A DNA stretch of 6,870 nt from Dehalococcoidia bacterium (GTDB taxonomy: Bacteria; Chloroflexota; Dehalococcoidia; Tepidiformales; Tepidiformaceae). Numbering within the stretch: the first letter of the stretch is position 1; every line of letters begins with the position of its first letter. Below the pieces are notes generated by a model. It saw only the letters and a list, made by a program, of their open reading frames with translations, did not search any database and was not told the DNA's origin. Shown in pieces: positions 1 through 5,619 of the stretch. The translations under genes were made by a program, and so were the position numbers. The stretch lies in NCBI GenBank assembly GCA_009838385.1, contig VXRS01000036.1, positions 1 through 6,870 of the forward strand, given 5' to 3'.

Positions 1-65
1 CCCCCCGCCCGGGGGGGGGTGGGGGGGGGGGGGGGGGGGGGGGCGCCGGCGGCCCCCCCCCCCCC
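1..65. repeat. Extreme G/C homopolymer tract
   Basis: The window opens with a C-rich decamer. Next comes a near-pure G run from 11 to 43, broken only by a T at 20, then a short GC spacer and a run of 13 C at 53-65. The C and G blocks are mutually complementary and could fold back; the G run could form a G-quadruplex. One frame (codons from position 2) stays open through it and joins the downstream jag gene as Pro/Gly/Arg codons. Elsewhere the glycine codons of this linker alternate between GGT and GGC, so an uninterrupted GGG run is out of character. I infer at least partly wrong run lengths or an artefact at a contig end, so the frame upstream of about 66 cannot be trusted. Confidence 0.8.
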
Positions 66-826
66 GCGACCGTGGACGCCGCGGTGGCAGCGGCGGTGGG
101 CGCCGGCGCGGTGGCTCGGGCGGTCCGCGCGGTGGCTCCGGTGGCGGTCAGCGTGGACCTCGCGCCGAGCGAGAGCCGCAGCTGACGGAACAGGACTTCT
201 TTGGCGAAGGCGCCGCCCCGCCCCCGCGTCAGCCGGCGCGCAGCGGGCCTCCGCCTCGCCGCTCCTCCGGTGGCGGCGGCGGTGGTGGTGGTTCCCGCCG
301 CGATCGCCCGCGCAGGCGTCGGGAAGAGAACATCGAGCCCGACATCAACGCCGAGGAGGTCGATCTCGCGGCCGAGGTGGTCGATTCCATCCTCCAGATC
401 CTCGAGATCGACGCCGACATCAACATTCGCGAGCCCGTGACCGCCGGCGACGGCCTCGGTAGCGCCCGTGCCGTGATCGACATCTCCGGGGACGACCTTG
501 GAATGCTCATCGGGCGGCGTGGCGAGAGTCTGATGGCGTTCCAGTACGTGGTGAACCTCGTGATGACGCGGCGCTTCCCTGGCCGCGGGTCGGTCACGAT
601 CGACGTCGAGCAGTACCGCCGCCGTCGCGAGGACCAGGTGGTCTCGCTGGCCGAACGCATGGCCGAGCGCGTGCGCGATATCGGCGAGCCAATCACGCTC
701 GAGCCGATGTCGGCCGCCGAGCGCCGCCTCGTCCACCTCGCCCTCGTCGACGACCCCGAGGTCGAGACGAACAGCGTCGGCGAAGGGGACAGCCGCAAGG
801 TCGTCATCAGCCTGCTGGAGGATTGA
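2..826 (+). CDS. jag: Jag/KhpB-family RNA-binding protein (KH and R3H domains), 5'-partial
   Basis: This is a cytoplasmic single-strand RNA-binding protein of the Jag/KhpB (SpoIIIJ-associated, EloR) family, which in Firmicutes partners KhpA and influences cell elongation and division. The frame is open from position 2 to the TGA at 824-826 (274 residues visible), so an internal GTG at 377 is not the real start. The N-terminal Jag_N domain is presumably beyond the edge. Visible parts are a low-complexity linker rich in Gly, Arg and Pro (about 66-330), then an acidic segment leading into a type II KH domain whose GRRG loop (GxxG type) lies at 512-523. The C-terminal R3H domain has the diagnostic Arg-x3-His, RRLVH at 722-736, followed by a family-typical TNSVGEGDSRKVVI stretch. 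It is normally encoded just after yidC, which would lie to the left. The next gene begins 4 nt downstream, suggesting co-transcription. The identity is secure; the N-terminal part across the homopolymer is not. Confidence 0.9.
   Translation, partial: PPPGGGWGGGGGGGRRRPPPPRDRGRRGGSGGGRRRGGSGGPRGGSGGGQRGPRAEREPQLTEQDFFGEGAAPPPRQPARSGPPPRRSSGGGGGGGGSRRDRPRRRREENIEPDINAEEVDLAAEVVDSILQILEIDADINIREPVTAGDGLGSARAVIDISGDDLGMLIGRRGESLMAFQYVVNLVMTRRFPGRGSVTIDVEQYRRRREDQVVSLAERMAERVRDIGEPITLEPMSAAERRLVHLALVDDPEVETNSVGEGDSRKVVISLLED
80..145 (+). repeat. Three RGGSGG coding repeats in the Jag linker
   Basis: In the jag frame the hexapeptide RGGSGG is encoded at 80-97, 107-124 and 128-145. The last two are nearly identical at DNA level (about a 21-base unit, cgcggtggctc followed by Gly codons), which suggests tandem duplication. 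A further block of eight glycines with mixed GGT/GGC codons lies at 269-292, followed by an Arg-rich patch. Such RGG-rich stretches are usually disordered and can bind RNA; that role here is an inference. Confidence 0.75.
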
Positions 827-830
827 TGGA

Positions 831-1679
831 ATGAGCCCGTCCGCGCCAGGAATCGTGATCGTCGGGAACGTGACCGAGGATTTGACGCCCGAGGGCGCCT
901 GGACGCCGGGCGGCCCCGCGCTCTACAGCGCGCGCGCCGCGGCGGCGCTGGGCGCGGACGTGACGCTCGTGACCCGCGTGCCCGAGGACTACGACCGGAG
1001 CCTCTTCGACGGCCTGACCGTGGAGGAGTTGCCGGCTGCGGGCAGTCCCCGCTTCGAGAATACCCATCCCGACGGCGGGCTCCGCCGCCAGATGCTGCAC
1101 CAGGCGGGTGAACCGATCGCCGCGGATGACCTGCCCGCGGGTCTGACCGCCGACGCGGCCATCGCCGCCCCGGTGCTCGATGAGCTGGACGCGTTCCCGC
1201 CCGTCGAGGCGCCAGTGCGCGTCGTCTCGCTGCAGGGGGCGCTGCGCTGGGGCATGCCGAACCGGGCCGTGCGCCGCGCCGCCTACGCCCCTTCGCGGGC
1301 GCGCGCCTTGCAGCCGATGGGCGCGATCGCCGTCTTCAGCGACGAAGACGCCGACGATCCCCCCGATCTCGCGCGCGGCCTCTCCGCCCGCGGCCCGGCG
1401 ATCGTGACGCGCGGCGCCCGCGGCGCCTGGCTCTATCGCAGGGGCGCCCGCAGTGTCCTGCCCGCCTTCGCCACGAACGTGTGCGACACCACGGGAGCGG
1501 GCGACGGCTTCGTTGCGGCGCTCGCGGTGCGGCTGGTCGAGTCGGGAGACTTGTTCGAATCGTGTACATTCGCAAATGCGATGGGGTCTCTGGTGGTCGA
1601 ACGAAGTGGCATGGTGGAGATGCCTTCACGCGAGGAGGTAGAGGCGCGCGTGCGGAGGGGAGCGGCGGATGGCGCGTGA
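831..1679 (+). CDS. PfkB/ribokinase-family carbohydrate or nucleoside kinase
   Basis: This ATP-dependent small-molecule kinase of the PfkB/ribokinase superfamily would phosphorylate a sugar, nucleoside or related alcohol in the cytoplasm. The protein has 282 residues, slightly shorter than the usual 300 or more. The C-terminal PfkB signature DTTGAGDGF lies at residues 219-227 and forms the anion hole, with D225 as the expected catalytic base. VTRGARGAW (192-200) matches the usual strand before the ATP-binding region. The N-terminus has the family GN-x-T-x-D pattern (12-17), and a Gly-Gly pair at 27-28 begins the substrate-side helix, but the usual Asn of that motif is not obvious. The ATG at 831 has a GGAGGA Shine-Dalgarno at 817-822. 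An ATG at 826 meets a stop after two codons and is excluded. The gene lies between jag and parA, which it overlaps by 11 nt, pointing to translational coupling. The substrate cannot be read from the sequence. Confidence 0.88.
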   Translation: MSPSAPGIVIVGNVTEDLTPEGAWTPGGPALYSARAAAALGADVTLVTRVPEDYDRSLFDGLTVEELPAAGSPRFENTHPDGGLRRQMLHQAGEPIAADDLPAGLTADAAIAAPVLDELDAFPPVEAPVRVVSLQGALRWGMPNRAVRRAAYAPSRARALQPMGAIAVFSDEDADDPPDLARGLSARGPAIVTRGARGAWLYRRGARSVLPAFATNVCDTTGAGDGFVAALAVRLVESGDLFESCTFANAMGSLVVERSGMVEMPSREEVEARVRRGAADGA

Positions 1680-2442
1680 GATCATCGCGTTCGTGAACCA
1701 GAAGGGCGGCGTGGGCAAGACCACGACCGCCGTCTCGCTGGCCGCCGCCCTCGGGCGTCGGGACGAACGCGTGTTGCTCATCGACCTCGACGCGCAGGCC
1801 AACGCCACCAGCACCGCCGGCATCGCGCAGGTCGAGGGGCCGTCGATCTACGAGGTCCTGATGATGGAGGCGGATGCCCGCGACTGCATCGTGTCCATCG
1901 AGGAGGAGCAGTTCGACGTGCTGCCCGCCACGCGCGAGCTCTCGGGCGCTGAGGTCGAGCTCGCCCCCGCCATGGCGCGCGAGCAGCGCCTGAAGAACAT
2001 CTGCGAACCCCTGGCGGAGGAGTACGACTGGATCTTCATCGATTGCCCGCCCTCGCTCGGCATCCTCACGGTGAACGCCCTTACGGCGGCGACGAGCGTG
2101 GTCATTCCCGTGCAGTGCGAGTACCTGCCGATGGAGGGACTGGCGCGGCTGATGGAGACGCTGGCGCTCGTGCGGAGCAACCTCAACCCTCGCCTGCGCA
2201 CTCTCGGCCTGGTCCTGACGATGCTCGACCGGCGCACGCGCCTCGCTCGCGAAGTGGCCGCCGATGTGATGACCCACTTCCCCAACCAGACCTTCAACAC
2301 CGTGATTCCGCGCGCCGTCAGCATTGCCGAGGCGCCGAGTTACGGGCAGTCGATCTTTCGGTACAGCCCGGGAAGCCGTGCCGCCACCGCCTACCGCAGG
2401 CTGGCGAACGAGCTGACGGAGCGCGTGGGAGTGAGCGCATGA
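1669..2442 (+). CDS. parA: Chromosome-partitioning ATPase ParA (Soj type)
   Basis: This is a Walker-type ATPase that binds DNA nonspecifically as an ATP dimer and works with ParB–parS to separate replicated origins. The 257-residue protein has a deviant Walker A, KGGVGKTT at residues 12-19, with the signature lysine K12. Switch I is DLDAQ at 39-43, and the Walker B is IFIDCPPSLG at 122-131 with D125. The TMLDRRT segment (184-190) and the C-terminal IPRAVSIAEAPSYGQSIF stretch are typical of chromosomal Soj/ParA. The short length and lack of an N-terminal helix-turn-helix place it with the chromosomal (type Ib-like) forms rather than the large plasmid ParA/SopA. The start ATG at 1669 has a GGAGG at 1654-1658 and overlaps the end of the kinase gene by 11 nt. 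The stop overlaps the parB start. MinD is unlikely because the C-terminal amphipathic membrane helix is absent and parB follows. Confidence 0.96.
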   Translation: MAREIIAFVNQKGGVGKTTTAVSLAAALGRRDERVLLIDLDAQANATSTAGIAQVEGPSIYEVLMMEADARDCIVSIEEEQFDVLPATRELSGAEVELAPAMAREQRLKNICEPLAEEYDWIFIDCPPSLGILTVNALTAATSVVIPVQCEYLPMEGLARLMETLALVRSNLNPRLRTLGLVLTMLDRRTRLAREVAADVMTHFPNQTFNTVIPRAVSIAEAPSYGQSIFRYSPGSRAATAYRRLANELTERVGVSA

Positions 2443-3314
2443 CACAGCCACGACGAGGACTCGGACGGGGGCTCGATGCCCTCCTGCCCGGCGGCGGCGG
2501 TGAGGAGCCGCCTCCCGGGCGAACGCTTCAGGAGATCGACATCGATCTGATTGCGCCCAACCCGGAGCAGCCGCGCACCAACTTCCCGCCGGAGCAGCTG
2601 CGCGAGCTGGCGGAGTCCATCCGCGAGCACGGCGTCCTCCAGCCCCTCGTGGTGAGCCAGGAGGAGGAGGGCGGCTACCGCCTCATCGCCGGCGAGCGCC
2701 GCCTGCAGGCCGCGCGCCTCGCCGACATGCCGACCGTGCCCGTTGTCGTGCGCGAGGTGGACGGCTCGGAGCTGCTCGAGCTGGCGCTCGTCGAGAACAT
2801 CCAGCGCGCCGACCTGAACCCGATCGAAGAGGCGCTCGCCTACCGCCGCCTGCTGAGCGAGTACGGGCTCACGCAGGAGGAGGTGGCGAAGCGGGTGGGG
2901 CGCAGCCGCGCCGCCGTCGCGAACGCCACGCGCCTGCTCCAGCTCGAATCGGAGATCCGCCGCAGCCTGGTGGCGGGCGAGATCCAGGCGGGCCACGCCC
3001 GCGCCCTGCTCGGCATGCCCGAGGGCGAAGGACGCCTCGAGGTCTGGCGCGAGGCCGTACGTCGCGGCCTCAGCGTGCGCGAGACGGAGGCGGCCGTGCG
3101 GCGCGCGCTTGCGCCCCGCCGCGACCGGCCCCGAACCGCCGAGCCCGCAGCCGGCCGGGGCTCCCCCATGCGCGACATGGAGACGAATCTGCGCCGGGCC
3201 CTCGGCACGCGCGTGACGGTCACGTCGAACCGGGGCGGCGGCGCCCGCATCGTCGTCGACACCTACAGCGACGAGGAGCTCGAGGCGGTCACGAGCAAGC
3301 TGCTCTCCCTCTAG
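2439..3314 (+). CDS. parB: Chromosome-partitioning CTPase ParB (Spo0J/Noc family)
   Basis: This parS-binding, CTP-dependent DNA clamp loads SMC and stimulates ParA. The 291-residue protein starts at the ATG of an ATGA overlap with parA, with GGGAG at 2427-2431. The N-terminal tail carries RGLGRGLDALL (residues 6-16), the peptide that in relatives activates the ParA ATPase, followed by a Gly/Pro-rich linker. The ParB N-terminal CTP-binding domain shows NPEQPR (41-46), GERR (85-88) and ENIQRADLNPIEEA (119-132). A helix-turn-helix spans about 144-163 (LTQEEVAKRVGRSRAAVAN). A charged linker of about residues 223-245 leads to the C-terminal dimerisation domain (about 246-291). Spo0J and Noc are related alternatives; pairing with parA and the RGLGRGL tail favour ParB/Spo0J. 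All key motifs are intact. Confidence 0.96.
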   Translation: MTQPRRGLGRGLDALLPGGGGEEPPPGRTLQEIDIDLIAPNPEQPRTNFPPEQLRELAESIREHGVLQPLVVSQEEEGGYRLIAGERRLQAARLADMPTVPVVVREVDGSELLELALVENIQRADLNPIEEALAYRRLLSEYGLTQEEVAKRVGRSRAAVANATRLLQLESEIRRSLVAGEIQAGHARALLGMPEGEGRLEVWREAVRRGLSVRETEAAVRRALAPRRDRPRTAEPAAGRGSPMRDMETNLRRALGTRVTVTSNRGGGARIVVDTYSDEELEAVTSKLLSL

Positions 3315-3318
3315 GCAT

Positions 3319-3331
3319 CCCCTCGCAGGGG
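3319..3331 (+). terminator. Possible weak intrinsic terminator after parB
   Basis: Five nucleotides past the parB stop, CCCCT (3319-3323) pairs with AGGGG (3327-3331) across a 3-base loop, followed by CTTTA. The stem is short and the T-run is only three, so termination would be weak. Position right after the operon is the main support. Confidence 0.3.
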
Positions 3332-3368
3332 CTTTACGCACGCCTCTGTGGCCCGGCGTAGGGTGAAG

Positions 3369-3399
3369 CCTGCGCCGGCCTCGGGTCGGCGTGCGCAGG
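3369..3399 (+). other. GC-rich hairpin in the leader of the RidA-family gene
   Basis: CCTGCGC at 3369-3375 is the exact complement of GCGCAGG at 3393-3399. A 2-bp extension past a bulged T is possible, and the loop is GC-rich. It ends 12 bases before the Shine-Dalgarno of the next gene. No T-run follows, so it is not a standard terminator. It could be a second part of the parB terminator region, a leader structure, or chance in GC-rich DNA. Confidence 0.35.
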
Positions 3400-3423
3400 G
3401 GAACAGGGTCAGGAGGGTGCGTG

Positions 3424-3897
3424 ATGAGCGTCGAGGAACGTCTGCAAGAGCTGGGAATCGAGCTGCCGGAGCCGGCCGCTCCCGCCGGGTCGTACGTCCC
3501 CGCCCGGTTGCACGGCGACCTGCTGGCCATCTCCGGCCAGATCCCCGTGACGCCGGGTGTACCGCTCCCGACCGGCCACTGCGGGGTCGACGTGACCGTC
3601 GAGGAGGGCTACGCCCTCGCGCGTCAGTGCGCCCTCAACGGGCTCTCCGCCGCCCGCGCCGCCCTGGGGTCGATCGATCGCATCGCCGGCGTCGTGCGCG
3701 TGGGCGGCTACGTGGCGGCGCCCCCCGACTTCACCCAGCACCCGGCCGTCGTCAACGGCGCCTCCGACCTGCTCGTCGAGGTGTTCGGCGAATCCGGTCG
3801 CCATGCTCGCGCGGCCGTGGGCATGGCCTCGCTCCCGCTCGGCGTCCCCGTCGAGGTCGAGTTCCTGTTCGCCATCGCGTCCGGGGAAGGCGGCTAG
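3424..3897 (+). CDS. RidA/YjgF/YER057c/UK114-family protein
   Basis: This is a member of the Rid (YjgF/YER057c/UK114) family, small trimeric proteins. The archetype RidA deaminates reactive enamine/imine intermediates released by PLP enzymes. The protein has 157 residues, longer than the ~128 of E. coli RidA, with an N-terminal extension resembling the longer 'YjgF-like 1' subgroup. Visible features are LLAISGQIP (33-41), the helix EEGYALARQCALNGLSA (60-76), and the C-terminal block RHARAAVGMASLPLGVPVEVE (from 126), where R129 corresponds by position to the conserved active-site arginine of RidA. The ATG at 3424 is chosen because AGGAGG at 3411-3416 lies 7 nt upstream; a GTG at 3421 would be too close and a GTG at 3391 lacks a ribosome site. 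It is 109 nt beyond parB and may have its own transcription start. Members of the longer subgroup lack firm biochemical assignments, so the deaminase role is only likely. Confidence 0.88.
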   Translation: MSVEERLQELGIELPEPAAPAGSYVPARLHGDLLAISGQIPVTPGVPLPTGHCGVDVTVEEGYALARQCALNGLSAARAALGSIDRIAGVVRVGGYVAAPPDFTQHPAVVNGASDLLVEVFGESGRHARAAVGMASLPLGVPVEVEFLFAIASGEGG

Positions 3898-3911
3898 ACC
3901 ACCGCCCGCGG

Positions 3912-3941
3912 TTGCCTGCTCGCCGCCCTGCGGCGTATCAT
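3912..3941 (+). promoter_or_regulatory. Candidate sigma-70-type promoter for the small-gene pair
   Basis: TTGCCT at 3912-3917 and TATCAT at 3936-3941 are separated by 18 bases. They match 4 of 6 and 5 of 6 positions of the TTGACA/TATAAT consensus. In DNA this GC-rich a near-consensus -10 box is notable. Initiation would fall near 3948, about 20 bases before the ATG at 3969, leaving a very short leader. This is sequence match only. Confidence 0.45.
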
Positions 3942-3968
3942 CTTGTCGAGGGAAACTATCTCCTCGCG

Positions 3969-4313
3969 ATGGAGAGACACGTGTCGCAGTACGAGTTCAC
4001 CGTCTCTGTTTCGGTAGCGGAAGTCGATGGTGGGGCATGGCGTGCGAAGGGTGAGAACATCACGCTCTTCCTGGAGGCGAGCAGCCGGCCGGAGCTCATT
4101 GGCTATGTCGTGAGTGCTGTTCAGGCATTCGGACAGTGGCTTGTCGAGAGCAAGCCCGAGGAACTGGGCTTGGTCGAGTACTGCCGCTCGGTTGGCATCG
4201 ACTGCCGTGAAGTGGAAGCAGAGGATGGGCTGGAACTCGCCGTGAGCGAACTTCACGAGGCCATGGACGAGGCAAGTGAGCTCCTTGCCCTGACCCAGAG
4301 GCTCCCGGCATAA
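3969..4313 (+). CDS. Small HicB-like hypothetical protein
   Basis: This is a 114-residue protein I do not recognise with certainty. The N-terminal half resembles the HicB antitoxin/RNase H-like mini-fold: a beta strand YEFTVSVSVAEV (8-19), a GG-x-W turn (21-24), a second strand region, then a helix from about 40 to 61. The second half is acidic and ends in a helix-prone ELHEAMDEASELLALTQ segment. No HicB C-terminal DNA-binding domain and no clear HicA partner are visible, so an antitoxin role is unproven. The start at ATG 3969 has a poor GAGGG at 3948-3952 (16-base spacing). A GTG at 3981 with GGAGAG at 3971-3976 is an alternative, giving 110 residues. Base composition is visibly less GC-rich than its flanks, which suits acquired DNA. 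It has its own candidate promoter, and the following gene overlaps or lies just downstream. Confidence 0.65.
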   Translation: MERHVSQYEFTVSVSVAEVDGGAWRAKGENITLFLEASSRPELIGYVVSAVQAFGQWLVESKPEELGLVEYCRSVGIDCREVEAEDGLELAVSELHEAMDEASELLALTQRLPA

Positions 4314-4585
4314 GCCCCGACCCCGTTGCCGCCAAGCGACTGGCGATCCAGGCGATGATGGATTGCCTCGGATACCGGGCGCACGACCAGGTTCCCATGT
4401 TCAGCGCGAGACTTGGCGTTGAAGGTGACCGTGTCGTTTTTCTGGGCAGTATTTCGGGCGCCACCATCGACGAGTACCTGGATTCCGCCCTTGGCTACCT
4501 GGCAGCGAGAGGATTCGACCCAGAACATGTTTCTAGGTGTCGAGACAGGGCTGTCGAGTTGATTGCCATGCTGTCGGACGGCTGA
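4310..4585 (+). CDS. Small protein of unknown function, start codon uncertain
   Basis: I recognise no family. The frame opens at 4280 after a stop, and the first ordinary start is ATG 4355 (76 residues) with no good ribosome site. The coordinates given assume initiation at 4310, where an ATA codon overlaps the previous gene's TAA as ATAA and has AGAGG at 4297-4301 with 8-base spacing; that would give 91 residues. From that start, a helix-prone VAAKRLAIQAMMDCLGYRA segment (6-24) leads into a beta-like RLGVEGDRVVFLGSISG (34-50). Two helix-prone stretches follow, about residues 53-67 and 72-88. The coding signal is moderate, and composition matches the HicB-like gene rather than the GC-rich flanks. 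It most likely forms a co-transcribed pair with that gene. If the ATA start is not used, the gene begins at 4355 or is a decaying remnant. Confidence 0.5.
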   Translation: MSPDPVAAKRLAIQAMMDCLGYRAHDQVPMFSARLGVEGDRVVFLGSISGATIDEYLDSALGYLAARGFDPEHVSRCRDRAVELIAMLSDG

Positions 4586-4720
4586 CGACCGTGCTCGCAA
4601 GAACACAACCCTGAGCCGTACCTCCCGCCTTCATTCTCCGGCTCGCAGGCCCGCTTGCGCCTCTTGGGAAGGCGCCGGGTAAGGTGGATTGAGGGGTTGT
4701 TCGACCCCGGAGGTTTGCCG
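4586..4720. other. 135-base intergenic region before the epimerase gene
   Basis: No gene is visible here. GAGCCG (4613-4618) can pair with CGGCTC (4639-4644) across a 20-base loop, but no T-run follows, so it is not a convincing terminator. TTGCGC at 4655 and TAAGGT at 4680 are 19 bases apart and too poor to call a promoter. GGAGG at 4709-4713 is the ribosome site of the next gene. Confidence 0.5.
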
Positions 4721-5614
4721 ATGAAGGTCGCCATCACGGGAAGCACGGGACTGCTGGGACAGGCTCTCGCGAAGAGCCTTGAGGCGCGCGGTGACGAGGT
4801 CGTGCCTGTCGCGAGGGGTTCGGCCGGTGCTGACGGCGCTGACTGGTCCCCCTCCCAGGGATGGGTCCGCGAGGGCGCCTTTGACGGCTGCGACGCCGTC
4901 ATCCACCTGAGCGGCGCCTCCGTCGGAGAGGGCCGCTGGACGGCCGCCCGCAAGGCGGAGCTTCGCTCCAGCCGCATCGACAGCACCCGGCTGCTCGTTG
5001 CCCATCTCGCCTCGCTCGACCCGAAGCCGCGGAGGCTTGTCGTTGCGTCGGCCGTGGGGTTCTACGGTGACCGGGGGGACGAGTCGCTCACGGAGGAGTC
5101 GCCGCGGGGTCAGGGCTTTCTCGCCGACATGACCGTGGACTGGGAGGCCGAGTCGGAGAAGGCGAACGCCGCCGGCATTCCCACCGCCATGGCCCGCTAC
5201 GGCGTCGTCTTCGCGAACGACGCGCCCGCCTTCAAGCGGCTCACACTGCCCTTCCGCCTCGGCGCCGGGGGCAGGCTCGGGAGCGGGCGCCAGTACATGC
5301 CCTGGATCACGCTCGATGACGCGGTTGCTGCTACCACCCACCTGCTCGACGGCGAAGCGACGGGGCCGGTCAACGTGGTCGCGCCCGTCGCCACCACGAA
5401 CGCCGGCCTGACGCGGGCGCTCGGGCGCGTGATGCGCCGCCCAGCCTTCATGATGGTTCCGCGATTTGCGATGCGGCTCGCCCTCGGGGAGCTCGCCGAC
5501 GCCCTCCTCTTCGCCAGCAACCGCGTCGTTCCGGAACGGCTCGTCGCCGACGGGTTCGAGTTCTCGCAGCCCGAGGTCGAGGGGGCGCTGCGCTCGCTCT
5601 TGCGGGGCGGCTAG
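4721..5614 (+). CDS. TIGR01777-family NAD(P)-dependent epimerase-like protein (YfcH/SulA-like)
   Basis: This 297-residue extended short-chain dehydrogenase/reductase belongs to the TIGR01777 (YfcH-like, COG1090) family. The N-terminal Rossmann motif is GSTGLLG (residues 7-13). VIHLSGASVGEGRWTAARK and the following SSRIDSTRLLV are the characteristic family block. SAVGFYGDRGDE covers the catalytic Ser and Tyr region, and PWITLDDAVAA marks the later substrate-domain strand. The C-terminal DUF1731-type end matches GRVMRRPAFMMVPRFAMRLALGE through to the LL-rich terminus. The ATG at 4721 has GGAGG at 4709-4713. The substrate of the family is not settled; the older name 'cell division inhibitor SulA' is misleading. 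The SRPBCC gene starts 5 nt after its stop, suggesting a two-gene operon in which that protein may present a hydrophobic ligand. Confidence 0.92.
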   Translation: MKVAITGSTGLLGQALAKSLEARGDEVVPVARGSAGADGADWSPSQGWVREGAFDGCDAVIHLSGASVGEGRWTAARKAELRSSRIDSTRLLVAHLASLDPKPRRLVVASAVGFYGDRGDESLTEESPRGQGFLADMTVDWEAESEKANAAGIPTAMARYGVVFANDAPAFKRLTLPFRLGAGGRLGSGRQYMPWITLDDAVAATTHLLDGEATGPVNVVAPVATTNAGLTRALGRVMRRPAFMMVPRFAMRLALGELADALLFASNRVVPERLVADGFEFSQPEVEGALRSLLRGG

Positions 5615-5619
5615 CGGCG

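Noticed and set aside
377..826. A short Jag-like gene starting at GTG 377
   Set aside because: The same frame is open back to position 2 with an in-character Gly/Arg linker, and no Shine-Dalgarno lies before 377, so this is the C-terminal half of a longer gene.
3369..3399. Intrinsic terminator between parB and the RidA-family gene
   Set aside because: The stem is good but no T-run follows it; the weaker hairpin at 3319-3331 is the more plausible terminator.
3973..3988. parS-like palindrome around GACACGTGTC
   Set aside because: Only about 9 of 16 positions match the consensus parS (tgtttcacgtgaaaca), the match is mainly the CACGTG core, and it lies in a coding region. No better parS was seen in the window.
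3969..4585. Canonical HicAB toxin–antitoxin pair
   Set aside because: The second protein lacks the short HicA pattern (Gly-containing dsRNA-binding-like fold with catalytic His), and HicA normally precedes HicB, so only 'HicB-like' is supported.
4655..4685. Promoter for the epimerase gene (TTGCGC, TAAGGT)
   Set aside because: The -10 matches only half the consensus and the spacer is 19 bases.
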